Assembly (NCBI GenBank): GCA_020056865.1
Contig: JAGVGX010000241.1
Coordinates: 1-7,514, forward strand
Length of the DNA: 7,514 nucleotides
Source: Desulfobacterales bacterium
GTDB lineage: Bacteria > Desulfobacterota > Desulfobacteria > Desulfobacterales > BuS5
Direction of reading: 5' to 3'
Shown here one piece after another: positions 1-5,693 of the stretch. How positions within the stretch are numbered: position 1 is the stretch's first letter; each line of letters begins with the position of its first letter. A program made the position numbers and the translations under genes. The notes beneath the pieces were generated by a model that had not been told where the DNA came from, did not search any database, and saw only the letters and a program-made list of their open reading frames with translations.

Positions 1-60
1 GCAAATGAATCAGGCATTAAAACATTATTTTCTGATAAAATAGCACCAAACAAAACATAA
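1..60 (+). CDS. Possible C-terminal end of a truncated upstream gene (partial)
   Basis: Frame 1 is open from the left edge for 19 codons and ends at a TAA at 58-60. The visible residues begin ANESGIKTLF and end APNKT, a composition plausible for a protein C-terminus. Nothing in so short a stretch identifies a family. An open minus-strand frame also crosses the edge, and a minus-strand ATG at 58-56 has a good Shine-Dalgarno but stops after 13 codons, so the reading is not secure. Confidence 0.28.
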   Translation, partial: ANESGIKTLFSDKIAPNKT

Positions 61-80
61 ATTACCCTCCGTCCTTTTTC

Positions 81-109
81 AACACATCTGTGTTTGACCG
101 GTTGTCAAA
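81..109. promoter_or_regulatory. Two adjacent inverted repeats (dyads)
   Basis: Bases 81-94 read AACACA-TC-TGTGTT, a perfect dyad with 6-bp arms. Bases 93-109 read TTTGAC-CGGTT-GTCAAA, 6-bp arms with a 5-nt loop, and the two share two bases. They could be an operator pair or the stem of a weak terminator for the gene ending at 60. Only a short mixed T stretch (TTTATG) follows, so a canonical Rho-independent terminator is unlikely. The function is not known. Confidence 0.35.
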
Positions 110-125
110 TTTATGACATTCGGCA

Positions 126-269
126 GTTACTATTCAGCCACAGATTCACACAGATCAACGCAGATAGGTTTAAGAAATCACAGATAGTATTGAACCCCTT
201 AACTTTGGACATGAGTAGTTCGAAAAATTATCAGTGATGATCAGCGTAGATCGGTGGCTGGGTAGTTAC
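126..269. repeat. Imperfect inverted-repeat element with CACAGAT motifs phased at 10 bp
   Basis: The left arm (126-166) and the reverse complement of the right arm (229-269) match at about 30 of 41 positions by hand alignment. The left arm carries CACAGAT, CACAGAT and CGCAGAT at 139, 149 and 159, exactly 10 bp apart. A further CACAGAT lies at 179, two turns on. The right arm, read on the minus strand, carries the related CACCGAT, CGCTGAT and CACTGAT at the same 10-bp spacing. The element contains no gene. From general knowledge, similar CACAGAT-rich palindromic repeats are scattered between genes in many environmental bacteria, and their function is unclear. It could be a decayed miniature inverted-repeat element or a structured RNA or protein-binding repeat. 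Confidence 0.6.
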
Positions 270-483
270 CTATTTTTTTGCATGTTTTGTTTTTAAACCA
301 CCATCTTAAAATGATATCATTGTTATCAAGGCATGATTCATGCAAATGTCATTGTAAGCTTAATTGCAAAATAATTCTCGGCAGCATCATTGAGCTCCAT
401 AAATACCAAAATGATACCCATCTGCCCGATGTTGAGTAACTTTTTTATAAAATACATGAAGTAAATCATGGAAAAATAGTATT
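270..483 (+). promoter_or_regulatory. Leader region of the CheX-CheX-FliN gene with two palindromes
   Basis: This non-coding stretch must hold the promoter of the gene at 484. It contains the perfect palindrome ATGATATCAT at 311-320 and GCATGA-T-TCATGC at 331-343, which could be operator half-sites. AAAATGATA occurs at 308-316 and again at 409-417. TAAAAT at 307-312 and TATAAA at 446-451 resemble -10 boxes, but neither has a good -35 box at 16-18 bp. I found no convincing sigma54 (GG-N10-GC) or FliA (TAAA-N15-GCCGATAA) promoter, so the start of transcription cannot be placed. Confidence 0.3.
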
Positions 484-1905
484 ATGAACATGTTAAAAGA
501 CTTTGATATAAAAACGCCTGTGATTGAAGCTACACTTGATTTGTTCGAAACCATGATCTCTTTGAAGTTAGATGTATTAGACTCAGATAAACAGCCGGAA
601 TTCGATGACGCCCGCATCACTGGCTCACTGAGTTTTGCGGGAAAATTGACGGGAAGTATCAATTTCCACACCAGCGAAGCATTTGCACGCATGATGACCG
701 CTTCCATGCTCGACATAGAAGAACAAGAAATTCAAAACAAAGAAGAAGTCAATGATGTCATCCTTGAACTATGTAATATTATTGGAGGAAATTTAAAATC
801 AAATTTTAATGACGCTGGGATACCTTGCGTTATTTCCACACCATCGATTACAACGGGCAGGGATTTTGAGATTGAATCGATGCATATGGACAGGACTGAA
901 CAATTCAATTTTTCATGCATGGAACATAAAGTATTTATAGAAATATTTGTAAAGCTGAGCAACATAAAGGAGGATGTTTCTCAACACCAAGGCAAAGTTT
1001 CAAGTATAGACATCGCCAAGTTCAAAAAACTGGATATTATCTCTTCAACCGGCGATACCGTAGTAGAATTATTTGATAAAATGCTTTCAATGGAACTGGA
1101 GTTTGCTGATACAGAATCTCTTCAACTTGAAGACGGAGCAAGTCAAGTAGGCGTTTTAAATTTTGCAGGACAGGTAACCGGAAGTATCAGCATTCAGGTA
1201 AGTGACAAATTTGCCCGCATTATAACAGCAAAGCTGCTTGGAATCAAGGAAGCGGCGATTGAAAGCAATGACCAGATCAAAGATGTTGTTGGAGAAATAA
1301 GCCATATTGTTGGAGAAAATCTGAAAGGGGCGTTCTGTGATTCAGGACTTGAATGTGAAATGTCTACACCGGCTATAACAGCCGGAAACGATTTTAAAAT
1401 TCAAACCTTTAACATGGACAGGTACGAGCGTTATGCATTCCAGTATGAAAAGCACTGTGTTTTTGTAGAAGTTTGCGTCAAAATTGAAGAAGATGTTAAA
1501 AATGAAACAGCCCAGGAAAAACAAGCCAATGAAATCCCGGAGGGGAAAAATCAGCAGAAGGACGACAGGAATGAACAGCCAAAAGAAAACCATACAGAAG
1601 CAAATAATATAGAAAATAATAATATAAATGACCCTGACCCATGCCAAACCAACATTGATATGCTTCTTGACATCCCACTCAAGATGACTGCTGAGCTTGG
1701 CAGAACAAAAATAGAGATACAAAAACTCCTTGAACTCAACCCGGGAGATGCGGTTACTTTTTCCAATCTTGAAGGCGAACCTATTGATATTTTAGTAAAT
1801 AACAAACTTATCGCCAAAGGCACAATAATTGTTGAAAATGAAAAATACGGTATCTGCATAACAAAAACCATGAGCAGAATGGACAGGATAAAAAGTCTGG
1901 GATAA
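484..1905 (+). CDS. Tandem CheX-like phosphatase domains fused to a FliN/SpoA domain
   Basis: This 473-residue protein has two homologous CheX-like domains (about 10-158 and 185-334), a Gln/Asn/Glu/Lys-rich linker (about 336-388) and a C-terminal FliN-type SpoA domain (about 390-473, with LLDIPLKMTAELGRTKI and GEPIDILVN). CheX/CheC/FliY proteins dephosphorylate CheY-P, and FliN is part of the flagellar switch C-ring, so the likely role is a switch-bound CheY-P phosphatase in the cytoplasm. Domain 1 keeps the catalytic ExxN motif (E95, N98). Domain 2 has E271 but H274 in place of Asn. No FliM-type CheY-binding N-terminal peptide, signal peptide or membrane segment is seen. The start is ATG 484, with only a weak GGA about 12 nt upstream; ATG 490 is an alternative. 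No motility genes adjoin it. The domain calls are firm; the switch role is inference. Confidence 0.88.
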   Translation: MNMLKDFDIKTPVIEATLDLFETMISLKLDVLDSDKQPEFDDARITGSLSFAGKLTGSINFHTSEAFARMMTASMLDIEEQEIQNKEEVNDVILELCNIIGGNLKSNFNDAGIPCVISTPSITTGRDFEIESMHMDRTEQFNFSCMEHKVFIEIFVKLSNIKEDVSQHQGKVSSIDIAKFKKLDIISSTGDTVVELFDKMLSMELEFADTESLQLEDGASQVGVLNFAGQVTGSISIQVSDKFARIITAKLLGIKEAAIESNDQIKDVVGEISHIVGENLKGAFCDSGLECEMSTPAITAGNDFKIQTFNMDRYERYAFQYEKHCVFVEVCVKIEEDVKNETAQEKQANEIPEGKNQQKDDRNEQPKENHTEANNIENNNINDPDPCQTNIDMLLDIPLKMTAELGRTKIEIQKLLELNPGDAVTFSNLEGEPIDILVNNKLIAKGTIIVENEKYGICITKTMSRMDRIKSLG

Positions 1906-1912
1906 AATTGGC

Positions 1913-2470
1913 TTATGTTGATAATGGCTCATTAAACAAGTCCAAAAGTGCCTGGAATCTATTTGCATTATCATTGCCAAAAGCGTTAACCGCTTTTTTG
2001 ATATGTTTAACCGTCAGTTGCCCTTTTGACCCACCCTTGCTTTTAAAATAGAATTTATCGGCAAAGCATATAATCTTTTCTTCAAGTGAAACAGGAAGCA
2101 TATCCCGAACGGGAAGCGGAAGGTTTTGTTTTTTTATGTCTTGGATGGTTATCCCCACCCCCACATGACGCTCACAGACCAGACCGTGGACCGGCAAGCC
2201 GATGTCATCCATCAATGATCTTCCAAGATACCCATGACAGATATAAGGATGAGGACCTGTACAGCCCAGGTCAGGCGCATGCGTCATGTAAATGCCTATA
2301 TCATGGAGCATGGCTGCTTCTTTTATAAAATAGATGTTTGGGTTAAGATGAGATACCTTATGCGCTGTTTCCAGCGCTTTTCGGGTCACGTCTTTACCAT
2401 GTTTGACCAATATGTCAAATGCTTTCGAGTTGTTATCATAAAACCTGGAAATGATTTCAATGGGATCCAT
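1913..2470 (-). CDS. HD-domain (HDIG) metal-dependent phosphohydrolase
   Basis: This 185-residue soluble protein belongs to the HD superfamily, whose members use a His/Asp-bound divalent metal centre to hydrolyse phosphate esters, often of nucleotides. Visible metal ligands are H24, H56-D57 within LHDIG (55-59), probable accessory His residues H79 and H102, and D138 within FADK. The single compact domain has no GGDEF, PAS or receiver partner. It lacks the HD-GYP signature, so cyclic-di-GMP cleavage is not indicated. It is the last gene of the operon. Its ATG lies one base after the prfB stop (TAA-T-ATG), which suggests translational coupling, and the only Shine-Dalgarno-like sequence is AGGT inside the last prfB codons. 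Its 3' end faces the CheX-FliN gene across 7 bp. The substrate is unknown. Confidence 0.85.
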   Translation of the reverse strand: MDPIEIISRFYDNNSKAFDILVKHGKDVTRKALETAHKVSHLNPNIYFIKEAAMLHDIGIYMTHAPDLGCTGPHPYICHGYLGRSLMDDIGLPVHGLVCERHVGVGITIQDIKKQNLPLPVRDMLPVSLEEKIICFADKFYFKSKGGSKGQLTVKHIKKAVNAFGNDNANRFQALLDLFNEPLST

Positions 2471-2471
2471 A

Positions 2472-3570
2472 TTAATATTTACCTGCCATCAGAACACCTT
2501 CTATAAAAGGATCCAGCGATCCATCAAGTACACCGGCCACATTGCCTGTTTCAAGATTGATTCTATGGTCCTTGACCATCTGGTAGGGATGCATAACATA
2601 GGATCTGATCTGGCTTCCCCATGCGATTTCATCCTTGCTTTGATGTATTTTTTGAACTTCATCTTCCTGCTTCTGCTTTTCAAGCTGGTAAAGACGCGCC
2701 TTTAATACCTTCATGGCAAGCTCTTTGTTTCTGTGCTGAGATTTTTCCTGCTGGCACTGAGCAACAATTCCGGTAGGCATATGAGTAATACGAATCGCGC
2801 TGCTTGTTTTGTTTACATGCTGTCCACCAGCACCACTTGCGCGGTAAACGTCAATTCTGATATCCTTATCTTCAATATCAATGACAATTTCATTGTCAAG
2901 TTCAGGGTATACAAATACCGATGCAAATGACGTATGTCTCTTGGCATTTGCATTAAATGGAGAAATCCTTACAAGACGGTGAACCCCTTTTTCCGTTTTT
3001 AAATATCCATAGGCATTTTGGCCTTCTGCTGTAAACGTAACACTCTTGATCCCCGCTTCATCTCCGGCCTGAAAATCTATAATTTCTGTTTTAAAACCCT
3101 TGCGTTCAATCCATCTTGCATACATCCGGAAAAGCATTTCGGCCCAATCCTGGGCTTCGGTTCCGCCTGCACCGGCATTAATCGAGAGAATCGCATTGTT
3201 TGTATCCTCCTGATCATTAAGCATAATATATATGGAAAGCTGTTTAATCCTTTTGCCAATGTCATCAAGCTGAGATGCGACCTCATCCATGGTTTCCGAA
3301 TCGGACGCTTCGCATGCAAGGTCAAGAAGAATGGCACTGTCTTCCAAATTTTCATCAAGACACGTTAATCTGTTAATTTCATCTGAGAGAATTCGCCTTT
3401 CCTTAAGTATACTGGTCGTTTTTTCAGAATTATCCCAGAACTCTTTTTGGCCCATTATATTTTCAATTTCCCTCAGTCTTATCTTTTTCCCCTCAACGTC
3501 AAAGACAACCTTTTAATTCTTCTATTTTTTTACTATATTCTTCAATGCGTTGTTTAAGATCTAAAGACAT
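2472..3570 (-). CDS. prfB: Peptide chain release factor 2 (programmed +1 frameshift)
   Basis: RF2 recognises UGA and UAA in the ribosomal A site and triggers peptide release. The gene starts at ATG 3570 with AGGGG five bases upstream. After 23 codons it meets CTT TGA C; slipping +1 at CTT (skipping T3501) joins the second frame at GAC 3500. The product is 365 residues, the same length as E. coli RF2. In full-length numbering the codon-recognition tripeptide SPF is at 203-205 and the catalytic GGQ at 248-250, within ASGAGGQHVN. The residue matching E. coli position 246 is Ala, as in most RF2s rather than the Thr of strain K-12. The N-terminal helical domain and the C-terminal end (VLMAGKY) are intact. 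The gene lies 14 nt after lnt and 1 nt before the HD gene. Confidence 0.97.
3498..3512 (-). promoter_or_regulatory. prfB programmed +1 frameshift site
   Basis: On the minus strand the site reads AAAGGTTGTCTTTGAC: the slippery CTT (3504-3502), the in-frame stop TGA (3501-3499) and the following C. When RF2 is scarce the TGA is read slowly and the ribosome slips +1, so RF2 controls its own synthesis. The upstream Shine-Dalgarno-like stimulator is AAAGG in place of the AGGGGG of E. coli, with the same 3-nt gap-scale spacing to CTT, so it should pair less strongly with 16S rRNA. The mechanism is known for the family; the weaker stimulation is inference. Confidence 0.93.
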
Positions 3571-3584
3571 GTTTTCCCCTTTTG

Positions 3585-5132
3585 TTACTTGTTTTTTCTT
3601 TTTATAAAATTTAAAACAACAAATAAAACACAAACCACAGCAAATATATCACCGTATTGAGTATAAATACTTTTTTTATACATAACAGGCATAGCCCTTG
3701 TTATTACTGCTTCATTAAATATGTCTGTTCTATCAATAACTCTGCCACAAGGATCGATAAATCCGCTAATGCCTGTATTTGCAGATCTAACAAGAGAGCG
3801 TCTGTTTTCTACAGCTCGAAACACAGCCATGGAAAAATGCTGATAAGGCGCACTTGACCTCCCATACCATGCATCATTGGTGATATTAATAAGTAATGCA
3901 GCATCATTTCTTACTAAGGCAGCAGATAAATCCGGGAAAATAACCTCATAACAGATCTGTATCCCTAACTTAAGATCCTGCCATTGTAACACCTTGCCTT
4001 TTTCTCCAGACTTGAAGTCACCTACCCCCTCAACCATTTTATTAAGAAAAGGCAGGTATTTCCCGAAAGGAATATACTCTCCGAAAGGGACAAGATGCGA
4101 CTTGTCATATTTACCATAAACATCTCCTTTTGACCCTATCAGATATGCAGAATTATAAAATTCGATCAAATCATCCTTTTGCACAAACGATGGCGAACCA
4201 ATAAGAAAATCTGAACCTGTATCAAAGATCCCCTCTTTAACCATATCCGTCAAAGCCTGGTCATAAAGAAAATAAAAAGGAGTGGCGGTCTCCGGCCATA
4301 CAATGATATCCGGTTTATTTTTTGCTGAAACAGACAATCGAATATATGTATTGATACTTTGGCGCTGAAATGATCTGTCCCACTTGATTGCCTGATTAAT
4401 ATTGCCCTGAACAACAGAAAGTTTTATGGTTCGAGCGTCTTTTATAAGCGCATCAATACGTTTCATACGCTTTTCACCGTATATATAAGCGCCGGCAACC
4501 ATTAAAACAGAAAAAAGGACACATACCACTGCATGTTTGTTTCGAATCTTTCTCCCATACCAGTCATTGCCCAAAACCTTAGTCAGAACAAGAAAAACGG
4601 CTGTATTCGACAGGACAACCAAAAAAGATACCCCATATACGCCACAAATATCTGAAATCTGGATTATTTTCAAATATTCATATTGAGAATACCCGATCAG
4701 CCCCCATGGAAACCCGGAAAGAATAAACGATCTGATATATTCCAGACAAACCCACAAGGCAGGGATGACAAGCAAACCCGCAGCAGGCCTTAGGCTTAAA
4801 AAAGAGACGGATGCAGTAAATGCTCCTATATACACTGCAAGATAAACAGACAGAAGTAACAGCACAGGAATGCATAGATATACCGGCACATGCCCATACG
4901 TTCCTATGGTCGCAACCAGCCAGTATAAAAGTATAATATAATGGACAAGGCCGGCTAACAAACCTGTATAAAAACTTTTTTTAAAAGAAAGATCCCTGGT
5001 AGAATAAAAAAGAGGGACAAGAGCAATCCATGCAAACCATGGAACGCCATGGGGCGGGAAGGATAGCGCCAGTATCAGGCCACTTAAAAAGGCAAAAAAA
5101 AGCTTTTGTTTATCAATATGTTCTCGGATCAA
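3585..5132 (-). CDS. lnt: Apolipoprotein N-acyltransferase
   Basis: Lnt transfers the third acyl chain from a phospholipid to the N-terminal Cys of apolipoproteins on the periplasmic side of the inner membrane, the last step of lipoprotein maturation after Lgt and LspA. The 515-residue protein has about seven N-terminal hydrophobic segments (within 10-218), a periplasmic nitrilase-type domain (about 235-485) and a C-terminal membrane helix (about 494-510). The expected catalytic triad is present: E281 in VWPETATPF, K344 in YDKSHLVPFGE and C394 in IQICYEV. W251, matching the functionally important W237 of E. coli, follows VQGN. The start is TTG 5132, because an in-frame TAA lies at 5138-5136 and no ATG follows before the first membrane helix. 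No Shine-Dalgarno is visible, so initiation probably depends on coupling to the gene ending 11 nt upstream. Confidence 0.96.
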   Translation of the reverse strand: MIREHIDKQKLFFAFLSGLILALSFPPHGVPWFAWIALVPLFYSTRDLSFKKSFYTGLLAGLVHYIILLYWLVATIGTYGHVPVYLCIPVLLLLSVYLAVYIGAFTASVSFLSLRPAAGLLVIPALWVCLEYIRSFILSGFPWGLIGYSQYEYLKIIQISDICGVYGVSFLVVLSNTAVFLVLTKVLGNDWYGRKIRNKHAVVCVLFSVLMVAGAYIYGEKRMKRIDALIKDARTIKLSVVQGNINQAIKWDRSFQRQSINTYIRLSVSAKNKPDIIVWPETATPFYFLYDQALTDMVKEGIFDTGSDFLIGSPSFVQKDDLIEFYNSAYLIGSKGDVYGKYDKSHLVPFGEYIPFGKYLPFLNKMVEGVGDFKSGEKGKVLQWQDLKLGIQICYEVIFPDLSAALVRNDAALLINITNDAWYGRSSAPYQHFSMAVFRAVENRRSLVRSANTGISGFIDPCGRVIDRTDIFNEAVITRAMPVMYKKSIYTQYGDIFAVVCVLFVVLNFIKRKNK

Positions 5133-5143
5133 TGTTTAGATGT

Positions 5144-5536
5144 TCAGGTGTCAATTTTATCTGTTATGCTATCATCATCTAAAATGTGTTCAATGTCCTT
5201 GATATCACCTGAAATGTTATCAGGCATTTCCTTTTGTTTAACAAAAGAATCCATATCATCTAATAAAAGTTCAATAGAATCCTTTGCATTTGATGCATAC
5301 AGATCTATAACTGAATCTGCTATTCGGTCAATATTTATTTTCGGAGGATACATTTGTTCCGTCCTCAAGACGCCAATAAGCGCTTCTTTACCGTTTTTTA
5401 TGGCAGCTTCAACAATATCACGAGCATAGACACTTTCATATACAAGCGACAAAATGTCCTTTTCCGCCTCATTAAACTCTCTGATGAACAAATCGTTTGT
5501 CTCTGGATTTTTTAAAACAATATATTTTTGTTTCAT
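5144..5536 (-). CDS. Small acidic protein of unknown function, first gene of the lnt-prfB operon
   Basis: I do not recognise this 130-residue protein. It has no signal peptide, membrane segment, Cys pair or known catalytic motif, so it is probably cytoplasmic. The N-terminal part (about 1-75) mixes short hydrophobic and charged stretches and contains LIREFNEAEKDILSLVYES-like helical sequence near 16-36. The C-terminal 50 residues are strongly acidic (LLLDDMD near 90-96, ILDDDS near 120-125). It is a real gene: ATG 5536 is preceded by a near-perfect AGGAGG six bases upstream, the strongest ribosome-binding site in the window, and it ends at TGA 5146-5144, 11 nt before lnt. Its position points to co-expression with lnt and prfB, but no function can be inferred. 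Confidence 0.8.
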   Translation of the reverse strand: MKQKYIVLKNPETNDLFIREFNEAEKDILSLVYESVYARDIVEAAIKNGKEALIGVLRTEQMYPPKINIDRIADSVIDLYASNAKDSIELLLDDMDSFVKQKEMPDNISGDIKDIEHILDDDSITDKIDT

Positions 5537-5646
5537 ATGTTACCTCCTGATAAAACCAAGCTTATTATTTTAAAGTAATATTTATTTGCATTATTATCAA
5601 GCTTTATCTATATACTTCTAACATGTTTTTTTTATTGGCAACTACT

Positions 5647-5681
5647 CAGGAGCCAGGAGCGAAAATTCAGGAGTCAGAATA
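5647..5681 (+). repeat. Heptamer repeat CAGGAGY just upstream of the DUF4301 start
   Basis: Five consecutive 7-nt units can be read: CAGGAGC (5647), CAGGAGC (5654), the divergent GAAAATT (5661), CAGGAGT (5668) and CAGAATA (5675). From general knowledge, CAGGAGT-type heptamer runs ending in CAGAAT recur between genes of some deltaproteobacteria. Each intact unit contains AGGAG, a Shine-Dalgarno core, so the leader of the downstream gene carries three extra ribosome-binding-like sites. Whether this matters is unknown. Confidence 0.6.
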
Positions 5682-5683
5682 AA

Positions 5684-5690
5684 GGGGAGG
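5684..5690 (+). promoter_or_regulatory. Ribosome-binding site deciding the TTG start at 5694
   Basis: GGGGAGG ends only three bases before TTG 5694, closer than the usual 5-9 nt. No in-frame ATG or GTG is nearby. The only other in-frame candidate in the first codons is CTG 5703, about 12 nt from this site. TTG 5694 is kept because it is the better start codon, but the start is not certain. Confidence 0.5.
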
Positions 5691-5693
5691 ATT

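Larger units (their letters stand above)
5537..5693. promoter_or_regulatory. Divergent promoter region between the lnt operon and the DUF4301 gene
   Basis: This 157-bp AT-rich spacer must drive transcription both ways. On the plus strand, TTGCAT (5586-5591), a 17-bp spacer and TATATA (5609-5614) make a weak sigma70-type candidate for the DUF4301 gene; TATACT at 5611-5616 is an alternative -10 with a 19-bp spacer. On the minus strand TTGATA followed by TAAAAT is seen, but the spacer is 22 bp, so no good promoter is identified for the lnt operon. Two AAGCTT palindromes at about 5558 and 5599 flank the AT-rich core. Confidence 0.3.

Noticed and set aside
400..431. FliA (sigma28) promoter from TAAA (400-403) and GCCCGATG (424-431)
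   Set aside because: The spacer is about 20 bp instead of about 15 and the -10 match is imperfect.
1342..1722. Long hydrophobic minus-strand reading frame inside the CheX-FliN gene
   Set aside because: It is antisense to a clearly conserved coding frame, lacks a ribosome-binding site, and its hydrophobicity comes from reading the A-rich polar linker backwards.
2162..2240. Reading the HD protein as an HD-GYP cyclic-di-GMP phosphodiesterase because of its HGY segment
   Set aside because: The GYP signature and the longer HD-GYP domain are absent; HGYLGRS is only superficially similar.
3018..3368. Plus-strand reading frames across prfB and neighbouring genes
   Set aside because: They are shadows of conserved minus-strand genes with no family features or start signals.
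3456..3570. In-frame TGA near the start of prfB, as if the gene were broken
   Set aside because: The CTT TGA C context, the intact second frame and the full 365-residue product show the known programmed frameshift.
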